DNA of 64,000 nucleotides from Macrocybe gigantea (taxonomy: Eukaryota > Basidiomycota > Agaricomycetes > Agaricales > Callistosporiaceae): the NCBI GenBank assembly GCA_011319805.1, contig SJRY01000050.1, positions 868,001 through 932,000 of the forward strand, in the 5' to 3' direction. The position numbers and the translations under genes are program-made. How positions within the stretch are numbered: position 1 is the stretch's first letter; the number at the start of each line of letters is the position of its first letter. The notes beneath the pieces were generated by a model, which was not told the origin of the DNA, did no database searches, and saw nothing but the letters and a program-made list of their open reading frames with translations. This document shows positions 10,043 through 22,712 of this stretch, piece by piece.

Positions 10043-11616
10043 GTACGTGAGGCCTCGATCGTATGAGTTTGCGCTTTTTCCCTTTGACTTTGGGCTCGAA
10101 CGACGATCGGTAATTTATTGAAAAGATAAGGACGAGGGATTGTGAGAAGGGAAAGCTGTTGGGGCTCCCCGTCGTGGACAAGCTCGGGTTGACACGTATA
10201 CCTCTTTAATTGTGAAGCAGAGACGTAAATCCGGGAAGCTTTATTGGGTCAGGAGACTCTTCTTGTTCATGTGGCTTTTTCCCTGGGCCACCCACCTGCT
10301 CTTACTTTTCTTGGAATCTTGGTATGCTTAGCGCGAAGGATACCTGTCCACGTGCTGCTGGATTAGCATGGTGATGTGAGGTTCTCGGTGGGAAGCGCTA
10401 GGCTCACTTGGAAACGCTGATTCTGCGACGAAGTGAAGTCCAAGTGTCGTATCGCAGCAAAAGGGCTGAAGGACTGGGAGGCAGAGTTTATTAATGTGCG
10501 AGTCACAGACTCAGGTTCAAAGAGCTGTAGAAGGCTTGCCCCGAGTCACCACCGGGACGTGGCGATCTCCGCCAAGAGGCTGGCTGGGGCGGGGCAGTGG
10601 GTTGATGACATCGAGACTCGAGTTCTGTGTAGTCATGAGCTCCGAATAAGGTGGCGCCCTTGTAATAATGAAGCCCTTATCGTTGAGCAGACAGACCGCA
10701 GAACGCCCAAAATGGAGAATTCATTCAACTCTCTGGCTCGTCTTGCTTTGTTTTCTCTCTTGTTCACTGCTTTTTTTTTCCTCTTCGATTTAGCCGCATT
10801 GTCGCTCCGTACAGGTACATGAGTATGTGACTGACTCGTGTCCAGCCTGTGCAAGAGCTGCGCATTTCGTGAGCATTGGCGCCGGCGTTGCTCGGTGGCT
10901 TGATGATTGATCGGCTTTGTTGTGGCGTTATCTTCGGAAAATCCGCGCAGAGCCCACATGCGAGCAACGCACAGCAGCCCAATCGTATGAACCGTCAACG
11001 CGGCGACGACGCAGCAGTCAGTGGATCAGCCAAATGAAGGGCGTCAGATCCCTCTCAATCTTTCCCAGAAGAAAAAAAAAAAAACAAAAGTCGATCATGG
11101 TGATGTTGTCTTGACATAACCTTACGACATCTTTGACAGCTTTTATACAGATCGATTCTGAAACACCACATAGGGGGAGGGTGTCCTTGTGATCGAACTT
11201 GATTCTTGACAGGCATCTGACGGAAAATCGTGGCTCCATGTGCATGCTGTACGCGCACGAAATCGGACGTGCAGGGTACGAGTTTAAAATAGGATAGGAT
11301 AGATAAAGAGCAGGCAGCAAGGAAATTGATGGTACACTGCAGGGTTGGATAGTACAGAGGAACGAGAGCGAGAGCGACGAGGGATGGTCAGAGAGACGAA
11401 AAGAGAGGTGGGTATACATACAGTAAACTAGGAAGAAAAAGATATAACCAAAAAGGGAGATCAGTGAAATGCAGACGTGAAAAAATAAAATTGTCGCGAA
11501 TATCCCACTGACCCGAACCATGACGTATAAAATAGTCAAAACGAGGACGAGTAAAGAAATGCGAGGCGTCAACGAGCATGCGTCGTCGTCGAGATGAGTA
11601 GGGTCGTTAAATAAAG
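10043..11616. other. Long intergenic region, nothing recognised
   Basis: About 1.57 kb upstream of the unknown gene and downstream of the G-alpha gene. Only short competing frames and homopolymer runs (a poly-A run near 11072-11085) are present. No exon or RNA gene could be supported. Confidence 0.45.
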
Positions 11617-13676
11617 TCATATCAGTTGCGAGGTCGCCAAGTTCTCTCGAAGGACGCCGTCGCGCACTGGAGGAAAAAAAAGGCAATCGAACACGTTCTA
11701 AGCGACGACAAGGCTACAAAATGAAATTTGGAACAAAGCTGACCGGATTCTAATGTGATGGCCGTGGCTTCCGTGTCCTTGGCGAGTGTGATCGTCATTA
11801 GCCCGAAGACAATTGCCCACACGAGCGAACTACCGCGTACCGTGACAGTCGTCGGGTAAATATACACCGACCTATGTTCAGGCGAGCACTGGCGCTGTAT
11901 ATCCTTGAACTTTTCTCGCAGATCTACATAGACGCGCAAGAAGGAACATTTTTTTTTTCATTCTCTGATCGAAACGAAAAAGACAGCAGTCGTACATTTC
12001 ACAACGGGAATGACCTCGTTCGGCCGGTCGCCGTAGCTGGGGAGGAATGTCTTGACCTTGACGCCGCGCTTGAGCTTCCGCCGGAGGAGGTCGCACTTGT
12101 TGAGAAACAGGATCAGCTGCGTCTTGGCGAGCAGCTTGGACGAGCATATTGACGTCCACAAGATGATCGAGTCCTCGAGCCGGTTCACTCGTGGGTCCTC
12201 CTCCAGGCGTTGATCGAACACGGACACCGGGGACACTGTTTTCGTATTTTCTTTGGCGTCAGAAAAGAAGGGGCCTTTCGATGGAGGAGTGAGAACTGAC
12301 GGAAGATGATGACATTGACGTTGTCGAAAAAAGGTAGCCATGCAGCGCGCTAGGGTGGGACACGACATGAACAGACAGAGAATGTGCGAAAATCACTACG
12401 CACGGATGTACGACAGCCCCCGACGTCGAAGATTCGCCATTCCCACCCAGCGTCCTTCCCTACTAATAATTGTCAGAGACCGTATAGGCGGGCCACATGT
12501 TTCAGCCGAGCACTTACATTTGGGATTCTCCCAAGGCCCGTTTTTAAACTTTAAACGATGCTCTTGGATGCCTACCGTCCGCAACCGCGCTCGCACGATG
12601 TCGTTATCGCTGACTGCGTAATCGCGCGTAGCTATCCGATCCAGATCGTTCAAAAAACTGTAACATGAAGCCGTCAATTCAAGCGTTCTGAGCCAGATCC
12701 GCGCCGCACGACATACAATCCGGCAGAGTCTGGCAGCTTGAGCTTTCTCCGCTTCATCGCCTCGCGCACAATCCTGTCGTCCCAGAGCGCCTTCATGTCC
12801 TCTCTGCAGCTCGCGATGGTCAGCGTCGCCGAGTCCAGCCTGCCCTCCTCCTCTAGCAGCATTGTCCGCGCGTCGGGGTCGAGCACCTCCTTCCATGACC
12901 GCACCGAGAACTCTTGCGGCACACGACGATAATGCCCCTCCTCGGGCTTGTCGAACGGCGTCGCTGCCATAGGGAGGCTCGGCTGTGTGGGTTCCGTGCC
13001 TGCGCCAAGGCGTCGCTTGAGCTCGGCCTCGATGCCCCGAAGAGGCGCGAGACGAATCATGATCCGCTGGTGGCACTCGGTGAACCTGAGCATATCCTGC
13101 TCCTGCTCGTCTTCCTCCTCCTTGTCTTCCGCCTGAGCGATCGAGTCGTCATCGTCCGCTTCGGGCAGGCTCTCTCCGCGCATCTCGGCCTCGACGACAC
13201 CTAGGATGGATATGATGGCGCGAACGATGTTGAGCTGGACGACGGAGCGCCAGCCGTTGCGCTCCTTCTCCCATGCCGTTTGCGAATATCGCATACGAAA
13301 GTCTGGGAAAATATGCAAACGGAAAACAAAAACCCAGGTTTGGTTGTGGTTATCCTTTGAACGCTTCTGTTTGACGAGATGACGCACTTTTGAGAGTAGT
13401 AGACTTGCCTGCGCAGTGGCGTTTAGTGAGAAGAATATGTTATTTCATCAGGTAGGACTCACCGCTCTCAGCCTGACCCAAGAGGAGGACTTTGATCACG
13501 TTTCGCTCCTTCTTGGCAAGAGCGCGCTCTTGCTTTATCTCCTCGTCGATTCTGTCGCTGACCCGCTGTGCGTCGAGCTCGCGTTTCTGACGCGCCGTCG
13601 TCTGTGCCGGCGTCTCATCCGGAGGCGGTCGCATGAAGTCTATGAAAGGATCTAAAGGCCCAGGCGTGAACCCCAT
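11617..13676 (-). CDS. Atypical heterotrimeric G-protein alpha subunit
   Basis: G-alpha proteins couple membrane receptors to effectors through GTP binding and hydrolysis. ATG 13676 starts a multi-exon gene. Spliced motifs in order: a basic N-terminal helix, P-loop LLLGQAESGKSTT across the first intron, NFRMRYSQTAWEKER, VRARLRTVGI (switch I with its conserved Arg and Thr), WRIFDVGGCRTS (switch II), LILFLNKCDLL (guanine specificity), and a C-terminus DTEATAITLES joined to VRDGVLRENLATSQLI before the stop at 11619-11617. The product is roughly 480 residues against about 350 for canonical G-alpha. The excess is an acidic insertion in the helical domain (around PEADDDDSIAQAED). The catalytic glutamine of DVGGQ is Cys here. 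The start codes for MGFTPG, so a Gly2 for myristoylation is present, though the sequence is not canonical. The family is sure; coupling is unknown. Confidence 0.85.
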
Positions 13677-14281
13677 CGCTCAAACTCCACAGATAGCAAG
13701 TCACGACAGCCAAGCCCTGTCACCTGGCCGAGATTTGAGCGCCAGGCGGATGGTGGAGAAAGAAGCAAGGGATCAACAGGTCGGAGAGGAGTTTGCAAGG
13801 AGAACAAGGAGCGTGGTGTTGCCCAGCTTTTTGGGACTTTGGGATGGCTCTCAGCCCGGTGATGGGGCTTAGGTCATCAGGCGGAGACCGTAGTAACTCG
13901 GCGTTGTGCCGATTTCAGGGTTGTCAAAAGGAAGAAATAGCGATTTGTGTTTGAGGGGGGTTTCAAATGTTTCGATGATCAGGGTTTGTGCAATAATTTC
14001 TGGCTCCAATCAGGTCCACCAGTTGGGTAATCACTGCGTTGTAAGCCAGTGCTGGGCTTACTCCTCACGCTCCTTCCAGGGCCTCGAGGCTTTGTCCTTT
14101 GCCTTGCCGAAGCATCGCACGGTCTCTTTCTTAGTTACCATCACACAAGGGTTCCCCGCACTCCGGTGAAGAGGAGAAGGAGAAGTTCATTGCAAGCACG
14201 TGAGAATCCATGAGAGTCATCAACTATTAGTGTCATCACACTTCAGCTTCGTCGTACGCCTGATTCGTGGATAGGCCACCA
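13677..14281. other. Spacer between G-alpha and first aquaglyceroporin gene
   Basis: About 600 bases holding the G-alpha promoter region and the 3' end of the aquaglyceroporin gene. No additional feature was recognised. Confidence 0.45.
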
Positions 14282-15792
14282 CTAATCATAGGAACGAGTT
14301 TCAGCCTCGCCTATGATCACGCGCATGCAGTAATTGCGTAAAAACCACCCAATTTTTCTCAACCTGCTATCTCCATCAAACAAGAAAAAGTCGTAGAAGA
14401 CTGTCGCGGCTTGAGCGCCCAGGATGGGTGCCATAATCGGACACCAGATCCAATATTCCCTGCAATGTTTGAAATCACATCAGTCGCGGGCTCAACGGCG
14501 CCAAAAATAATTCCCCAAATTGCGATGAAGAATAGCTTGGTACGTGCTTTCTGTACGTGTACACCGCCTTTCCATATCCGACCATCGACGTGAGCAGCCG
14601 AGGCCCAAGGTCCCGCGCAGGGTTGACAGCGAAACCTGAACGTAACGAGCGTCTGTCAGCTGCGCCACCGCCCAACAGGATCGGACAAAAAGCCCCCCAG
14701 CTGACCTGTTTCCATTCCGAACGCGGCACTAATTCCGAGCAGCACGATGAACAACACCAGCGGAACCAAGCCGCTCGGTGGTGCCATGTTCCTCTTGTCC
14801 GTCGCAGCCAGCACGCCGAGCATCAGCAGCGCTGTGGCGAGGAACTCGGAAAAAAAGCAAGACACGTCTGTCATGTAATCCGCCTTGTGATGATCGGTGA
14901 GATTTTTTCGTTGATGGGGATACTCAAAACACGGATGCTTTCTACTAACCGCGTATGTCGCGAAAAGACCAGCCGTTTTCAGCGTCCGAACGCCACGACC
15001 GCCTTCATAAATGTCCACGGCGTGGAAATAGTTCGCATATACCATGCCAGCTCCAACGATTCCTCCCATCAGTTGAGCGAAAATATAATCTAATCAGTCA
15101 TGAATATCTACGAATTAGCGCCCGAATATGTTTTTTCTCGAGAGATTCGCTCACAGGGCACTTTCTTCCAGGGAAAACCGCGCCACGTCGCCATCGCCAA
15201 TGTCACCTGTTGATTGTTGACGATAAATCAGACTTTGGTCATCGTTGCCGATAGCTCGGATGAGGAAATACAGCTGGATTGATATGTCCGCCAGAGATTC
15301 CACCGCTGACCCATACGCCCAAGGCGATTCCTATGGCTAATTTTAGCGTAGCGTCTCGACATGTGGTGTTCGTTCCGACCCACCGACTCCCCAGCCGAGG
15401 CAGACAGACGTGTAGTTCTGCGATGCCAGTCAATCAGCGTATCCCCCGTCCTAATGGCTTATCTCGACTTACACCTGCCGGCGAGCCCGCGACAGCAGGG
15501 TTGGATGACAACACGGCTTGGCAATTAACGCCTGTCCCAAAGAGCACCAGGATAGCGACACCGAAAAATTCCGCGACGTATTCGCGGATCGCCTGACTAC
15601 GAGCCCGGAAGAAACGAGAAAAGCAAAAACATCTGTGAATGACCCGTCTCGCGAACGGGACCGCTGTCGCTGTCACACGCACCGTATCTGCCAGACGGTT
15701 GGTCTCGTCCTTGATATGCGACTGGGACCACCAGCGTTGGGTAGATCGGGCATCCGGGGTTGCGGGGCATAAATCGAGGACGGCTTGGACAT
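14282..15792 (-). CDS. Aquaglyceroporin (MIP family), tandem copy 1
   Basis: Membrane channel for water, glycerol or other small solutes. Exons splice into a complete six-helix MIP fold. The N-terminus starts [12 protein letters not shown] from ATG 15792, then [20 protein letters not shown] (helix 1), GGHINPA joined to [15 protein letters not shown] (first NPA box), [38 protein letters not shown], and [12 protein letters not shown] (second box). The Asp after NPAR marks the glycerol-facilitating subclass. The last exon reads [20 protein letters not shown] and runs to TAG at 14284-14282. The first NPA box is split by an intron right after the Ala codon, exactly as in copy 2. A TATA box lies about 50 bases before the ATG. 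Tandem duplication with the gene at 17555-19040 is clear from shared order, sequence and intron position. Confidence 0.88.
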
Positions 15793-17554
15793 GACAGCTG
15801 ACTGGAGAGGCTGAAGAATATTCACCATCCGCTGGACCTCTTTATACAATGCTTATCGGTCTGCACGTCTTGGCTCTTCCATTCAAGGACGCCCTTTCGG
15901 AAGCCAAAAAATCATTCCGAGTGCCCTAGGATGCGTGCAGGCGTTCATCACGGAGCTTGCTCGGTGCGGTAAAGTGCCTCCTTGACCAATCATTCTTCCC
16001 GTCATTTTAGACCGCACAATGCGAGAAAAAGAAGGAAGAATTGCGCAGGTCAATCGGTGGCCTGGAAGCACAATCGCGCCGATATGGCAATGCCAGGAGA
16101 TCAGTTCCGAGCCACAACCCTTAGGCTCGTTCAGCACATACCTCATAGAGCGCGCCAATGCATCTAGCCTTTTGTTTCCTCATCTCGATAGGTTCATATG
16201 GGCAGCAAGCCCTGAAAGACAGTTTCTTTTTCGGTGAGATTAATGAACTGCCATTGCCAATCCGTCCCTTCATTTCGCAAACCGTGATTTCACCGGCCAA
16301 AGCACGACGTAAAGTGGAGTGTGGCCTGTACAAGTGGGCCGTCGTGCCAAAATAAAGGAACGTCGACCCGGTGTGGCTCAGGATGTCATCGACGATAGGA
16401 AGAAAAAAATAACCCAACGCCACGCGAGGGCTGGTGTAAAATACTGCAGGGTGGGTCGACGAAATGAAGGCAACAATTATTTGATGTGGGAGTCGATGAC
16501 TTGCACTGGCAATCGAGCGCCCATAAAACGCATATCCCATCCCGTAGCGACATTTTCACAGAGAGCAGAGAACCTGACGCGATCCGAATAGCCAGTGAGG
16601 GGGGAAGGGACAGAGGCAGAGTGAAATTTCAAGCCGGAAATCGAGAGGGCAGCTGTCACGTTCAGAATAATGCATGTCCGGTAAGCGAGCTGAGAAATGC
16701 GGCTTTGATCGAAAAGAACGCGTGTCGTTACGAGGCATTTGCATTCGGTCGGGCAAAATGAAGTGGCAAAAATGAATGACAAAGGTATTGCTGTTTTCAG
16801 AAAAAACTGACAGAAAGCCTCCACCTCATCTCAGCTAGTGACAGCGATGACGGTTTTGGTACCTAAGCTCGCAGCTTACTGGTCACTCGCCGTAATTCAT
16901 TCCATTCTCAAGTTGAAGCCTTTCGTCGACAACCGACCGGTCATTTTCAATCTGACGATCCACCTCTCAAAGTCAAAAACGACATGAAGCTCCAGACATA
17001 AATGCATAAATGCCTTTTGCACAGCAGCAAGGCAAGTTGGCACCGCCAGCTCAAGAGCATGTTGACGCCGTTGTTTTGAGACGAGCTGGAGGCATGTCGC
17101 CATGAAGTGAGCGTCTTGTGTTTTCTTTTTCGGTCGTTGGTGCGGCAATGCCACAACTCATATGTAGTCGGCATCTAGTCCGTCATGCCTCCCGCTCATG
17201 GATCGTATTCTGAACACCTACCTTGATCTGCTCTTCAGGTTTCTGTTCGTCAAATGGAATGCATCTGAATCTGCAGTGTCGCTATCGCTGACGCTCATCA
17301 CTGTCATTAGTAGCTAAAAGTCACATCAAGCCGTCTTGAACGCTTCACGCTAGAACTATGCTCGTCATCCAAATCTCCGACGTAGACATTGTCTATGCCT
17401 TTCCACTGAAAAGTTCCCATCAAAAGGATTCTTTGAAGTGATCCTGATGGTTTACGGTGTCTTTGGTCAAGTACGCGTGAAAACTCAAGCCAGGAGCGAC
17501 CCATTTAATCGAAGAACCCAACGTAGATACATAGCGACTAATGATCTTGGGCCT
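15793..17554. other. Spacer between the tandem aquaglyceroporin genes
   Basis: About 1.76 kb. Past the copy 1 promoter only short unsupported frames are present. I saw no remnant of a third MIP gene, no repeat and no RNA gene. Confidence 0.45.
15841..15846 (-). promoter_or_regulatory. TATA box of aquaglyceroporin copy 1
   Basis: TATAAA on the minus strand about 50 bases before ATG 15792. The same spacing is found in copy 2, which supports both start choices. Confidence 0.6.
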
Positions 17555-19040
17555 TTATGCCAAATCATCGTCCAGCCGTGACTCTTGGGGTTCTGTAGCG
17601 TTAGCTCTGGTAGATACGATGAGCATAGAGAACCGAGCCAATCGTCCCCCCACACTTACAGTTTTTTGAATGTGCCATCGTCGCCGTCGTAGAGGAATGC
17701 ATCGTAAAACATGGTGCCGACCTGTGCACCGAGTATAGGTCCGATGATAGGACACCACAACCAGTATTGACTGTGCGATCGTTTAATTAACCAAGGCAAG
17801 AAAAAAAAATAAAGCACTCACTTCCTAAATGTATATACAGCTTTACCGTAACCGACCATCGAGGTCAGCAGTCGCGGACCCAGGTCGCGTGCCGGGTTTA
17901 TTGCATAGCCTACACGCCGCTGTATAAGCAAGCGCACTTTTCAGAGTGCGAAATTACCGACCTGTTTCCATTCCGAGACAGGCGCCGATGCCGAGTATCA
18001 ACACGAACAAAACGAGGGGAAGCAAGCCGTTTGGAGGGGGCGAATTGCGTGGATCCGTGAAGGCGAGTACGAGAATCAAGAGAACCGCGGTCGCGAGAAA
18101 CTCTGAAAAGAAGCAAGAAACGTGTGTCATGTACTCCAACTGAGTGAGAGGTTGATTAGATAGGCTTTTGGAGATTAAACGGGTTTAGGCCACTTACAGC
18201 GTAGGTCGAGAATAGTCCGGCAGTTTTGAGTGTCCGAACGCCTGGGCCCCCCTCAAAGACGTCGATGGCATGGAAATAATTTGCATAAACCAGTGCTGCG
18301 CCTACGAGCCCACCCATTAGCTGTCCAATGATGTAACCTATGTTTGAATATCAGTCATTTCTCGAAAACGTCCAACCGCTGGGTGCAAATGCGCTGACCA
18401 GGCACCTTCTTCCAGGGGAATCCACGCCATGTAGCTAGCGCGAGAGTCACCTGCACAACAAAAATTTTTGTGAAGTACACGTAAGTGAGCAGTGGACGTC
18501 ATACGGCAGGATTAATGTGCCCCCCGGAGATGCCGGCACAGACCCATACTCCCATCGCCGTCCCTGCTCCCGAATTAATGAAGTCCGAGAGGTAAAGATG
18601 GCCGAGGTGCTTTACCTATTGCCCATCCAAAATTGATGGAGAGGTATTCCTAAAAACCGGTGAGATGCAATGTTGTGGTGAAAGTATGCTACTTACACCC
18701 CTTGGGGACGCCGCCACGCCGGTGTTGGAAGATAACACGACCTGGCAGTCGACACCAGTACCGAATATGATCAGAATCATGACGCCGGTGAACTCCGCCA
18801 TAGGCTCTCGAACAGCTTGGCTGTTTTGGATAATAATGGAATAGGTCAAAAGGCGTTTCAGGAAATTTTATAGATCGGACATCTGGCTTACCGGAACTTC
18901 CACCACCACGATGGCCCACGAGAAGAAGGAGATGATCTATGCCGTTCAAGCATAGTGACATGTCCATGGTTATCGCTGCCCATTTTGTCTGCGGTGGCAA
19001 CGTGAATGGAAGTAGACGACTTCAATGATTCTCCGGACAT
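17555..19040 (-). CDS. Aquaglyceroporin (MIP family), tandem copy 2
   Basis: Second solute channel, paralogous to copy 1. The start is placed at ATG 19040 ([12 protein letters not shown]) because a TATA box lies about 50 bases upstream, as in copy 1; ATG 18953 is an in-frame alternative. Spliced segments: [12 protein letters not shown] joined to [20 protein letters not shown] (helix 1), GGHINPA (split after Ala by an intron), a second segment with [49 protein letters not shown] and [22 protein letters not shown] final intron with donor GTAAGT leads to a short last exon coding [16 protein letters not shown], stop at 17557-17555. If that intron is not used, translation ends at TAA 17658-17656 after GTFKKL. 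The glycerol-type Asp in the second box is present. Confidence 0.86.
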
Positions 19041-20255
19041 GGCGTCGAGCGAAGGCGAAAAGGTGAAGCCCATTAGCCATCGGCAAGCGCTTATATATCG
19101 TTGTCCGGAAAGTCGTCCCGTGGTCAATCAACAGACTTCGTGGCCTTCCACAGTCATCGGCACCAAGGGGCGTCAAAACTCCATCTAAATGGTGATTCCT
19201 TGCAGGATTTGAAAAAGAGAAAATTAGGCATGGCCGAAATTTGACAAAATATAACCGATGACGTCGCGTGTTCACTCAGCCTGATCTATTCTCACAGCCG
19301 CGTCTAGTCAGACCAGATCATATGGCATAAGAAGTGTAGAAGGTGCACGTACAATCAGAATGGTCGGTGACGTGGTTGGCTGTCCCGAACAAGCGTCAAA
19401 GAAAAGCGTTTGGTGCAGACGCATGTTCCAGTTGAATCAGACTAAGGACGCTAACAGACGGCACCAGGAATTGAGCGCAGGACATCAGCGGCTGGCCGTG
19501 ATGCGAAGGGTCGAAGAAGGCAGCCCGGCGCAGGCGGGCCATAAGCCTTCGGATCTCCAGAGCAGCGGCATAGATGATTATCTTGGTCAGACACTAACCC
19601 CAGGCGGGCATTGCCATCACGTAAAACCGAGCGTTGGAGGTCACCGGTCATGTAGAAGAAGCTCGCAGAGTTTGTGTCCATGTGGACAAACAAGAAAGGG
19701 TGGAGCACCGCTCTCCCATACGGTCTTCAAAACTTGAATAAACAAGTCATGTCCTACATCTGTTCCTTCTCTCAAAGTCAATCTTCCACGTTTGCCAGAA
19801 CTCTACATGCATCACACTTTCGCTTGCAAAAAATGATCGAAAAACTTCATTGAACTGAAGCAATGAGGCATCGGTTAACTAGTTTTTGCTCGCCTGCATA
19901 GAACGGAATACGAAAGGAATGCGGTTTGGCAATTTAGGTCTTCACGTACCGTTCCGCCACTCGCGCTTCCGCCCATCCTTTGCCTAGAGGCGTCGGATTG
20001 CCTATTCTCCGCCCACGTGCTATTCTATCTTGCACTAGCTTTCTTGGTCACAAGACTTCGGTTGCGCGGCCGCTGCGAAAATTCGTTCAAGCCCTCGGAC
20101 GTAATGCGCGGTGGTTCAAAATGTAGAGAAGCCGCAATTTTCGTCATCACCTGACCCAAATCCGGTTATCGCTCTCCCGACGGGCCATGACATGGGTAGA
20201 TAACGGAAATCCGTTCGTCCTCACGTTTATTCCCTATGATTCTCTGATACCAACG
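19041..20255. other. Divergent promoter region, aquaglyceroporin copy 2 / amidase
   Basis: About 1.2 kb between diverging genes. Apart from the TATA box at 19091-19098, no exon, repeat or RNA gene was recognised. Confidence 0.45.
19091..19098 (-). promoter_or_regulatory. TATA box of aquaglyceroporin copy 2
   Basis: ATATATAA on the minus strand about 50 bases before ATG 19040, matching the arrangement in copy 1. It argues for the longer N-terminus. Confidence 0.55.
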
Positions 20256-22533
20256 ATGGTCGACCCTTGGAAACAGACTGTAGCTGAAAAACGACAAAGG
20301 CAGCAAGCATCGATACCAAAGGAATGGATCTTGCCAAACCCTCCTTCGAAGGATGTATTGGATGTCACGAAGTACCCTGAGCAGTGTGGCCTTTTGAATG
20401 CGAAGGAAGTTCAGATGACCAATTCAGACATTGACACCTTGTTGGAGAAGCTAGCTTCGCAGGTCTGGTCTGCTGTCGACGTGACTACGGCGTTTGCGAA
20501 GCGGGCTGTCATAGCCCACCAATTGGTAAAACTGCCTTTATATTCACCTTCCCAAGTTCTTGACATTTCTGGAGACTGGTTGTCTTACCGAGATTTTCGT
20601 TGAGCGAGCTCGTGAGCGTGCTGCACGACTTGACCAACACTTGAAGGAAACTGGCAAAGTCGTCGGTCCTCTTCATGGTAAGTACCGCATAAACGTACTC
20701 CGCAAAATCTGACACTTTCATTCAATGGATAGGTCTGCCCATCTCGCTCAAAGATCAGATCAATGTCCAGGGGATCGAATCGACGATGGGTACTTGGATG
20801 CGTGACATCTTCCATGAATCAATGCTCATAAAACGTTAGGATACGTTTCATGGGTAGGAATATACGCGGCGAAGAACGCCACCCTCGTCGACATTTTAGA
20901 ATCCCTCGGCGCCGTTTTATACGTGAAGACGAACATTCCGCAAACCTTGATGGTATGATTTCTATTGCCCCGCCCCCATAATACTGCTGACAGTCTCGCT
21001 TTAGTGGCCAGAAACGTTCAACAACGTGTTTGGACGCACTCTTAATCCTCACAATCGTTCGCTAACATCAGGAGGTTCATCTGGCGGTGAAGGCGCACTT
21101 ATCGGTAAGCTTTCTTGCTCATATCGTTCGCTTATAAGCACTGATTTCATCACAAGCTTTAAAGGGTTCTCCTCTTGGTGTGTCGATTGATGTTCTTGCG
21201 CACAAAATGGCATCTTGACCGGAATCTATCAGGCGTTGGTTCTGACATTGGCGGGTGAGTGGTAAAACAGCGATATTTGACGAGATTCTAGACCAATTGT
21301 GACCTTCAGCTCCATTCGTATACCATCCGGGCTTTGCGGCATGTATGGCCTACGACCTTCCTACAATAGGACTCCATACGGAGGTTGCGTCAACTCGATG
21401 GAAGGCGAGGATTCCATCCTATCGGTGTTAGGACCGCTATGTACCAGCCTGAGCGGCGTCAAACGATTTATGCAAGGTGTACTGAGCCGACAGCCGTGGC
21501 TCAAGGATCCGCTCGTCATCAAAAAACCGTGGAATGATGAGGAGTATGCTTGAGAGATCGTGGAAACGGAAAAGGGCTATGTTTCGCAATTCTTTGGGAC
21601 GATGGCTGCGTGGTTCCTCACCCACCCGTCATTCGTGGACTCGAGATGACAAAGAATGCGCTGCTAAAAGCCGGTCACAATGGTCAGCACGTCCTATCCA
21701 ATCCAGTTGCGCCGTGCCAGACGCTTTCTTGTCTAGTTATCGATTGGACTCCAATCCACCACGAAGAGCTATTTAATATTGCGGTACGGAACGTCGGTCT
21801 TGGACTTTTTTATTCCACCTTACACACATTTCGTTTTTGCTAGTACGCAATTTGGAATGCAGGCTTTATAGAAGACGTAGAGGCTGTTACGTCGTTGAGC
21901 GGCGAGCCTCTCATCACGACCATGGACCCCGATGCCGAGTTTGGTGTTTCAAAGAAGCCTCCAAAGCCAAAACGGGCTCTGTCTGCGTATCAGCTCTGGC
22001 AGTTGCAGAAGAGAAAGCTGGAGCTACGACAGGAGTATCTCGACCATTGGCAGTCCACATCGAGCGTCACGGGAACCGGACGTCCGGTCGATGCGATTAT
22101 CGCCCCCATGGCTCCTTACACGGCTCCACCGCACGGTCAGAACAAGTAGGTTGGGAGTGTTCTTTGGGATTCTGCATGCTGATCAAATTTCCAAAGGACG
22201 GCACGATATACCGTTCCATGGAATGTCCTCGATTACACCGCACTTGTTATACCGGTGTCGCGAGTTGATCCAGCCATCGACGTCAAGAAACCACCACATC
22301 AATTCAAGGACGAAAAAGACAAGATGAATTACGATTTATGTGTGTTCATTTCTTTCTTCTTTCTGTCGCCAGCCCTGGCGTAAGCTCACTTTACCGCAGA
22401 CGATCCGGAAGTTTTCAACAACGGTCCGATTTGTGTACAGCTCGTAGGTAGGATGCTGGAAGAAGAAGCGGTCATTGCCATGTCGGAGATTGTCGATGCG
22501 GCTCTGAAAGATTCCGGCGCGGGATACCAGTGA
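20256..22533 (+). CDS. Amidase-signature family amidohydrolase
   Basis: Amidase-signature enzymes hydrolyse carboxylic amides with a Ser-cisSer-Lys triad. ATG 20256 (MVDPWKQTVAEKRQRQ) opens the typical fungal N-terminus with IPKEWILPNPP. After short introns the exons give TGCLTEIFVERARERAARLD, then HGLPISLKDQ (catalytic Lys), SGGSSGGEGALI (Gly/Ser box with the cis-Ser), and GVGSDIGGSIRIPSGLCGMY (nucleophile Ser in GGS). A substrate-region exon ends in DAIIAPMAPYTAPPHGQNK. The last exon reads NNGPICVQLVGRMLEEE and stops after GAGYQ at 22531-22533. All three catalytic residues are intact and the length (about 560 residues) is normal. It resembles fungal acetamidase-like proteins; the substrate cannot be told from sequence. 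No signal peptide is seen. It lies 180 bases before the LYR gene on the same strand. Confidence 0.85.
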
Positions 22534-22712
22534 GTTGGTCGGTCGAAATGGCTGGAACTCGAGTCCTTGATTGCTTTTCGATTAGACGTGCGAGTCGATT
22601 GTAATTTTAGCGTTGTTATTCAGTGGTAGTGTGACTGGAAGCCTTTGCCAAATACAACCACATAATGCTTATGGATCATCGTACGGTCCTCTCACTCACC
22701 CTTTGGCTGACG

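Noticed and set aside
15793..17554. A third, decayed aquaglyceroporin between the tandem copies
   Set aside because: No NPA-type box or MIP helix could be found in any frame.
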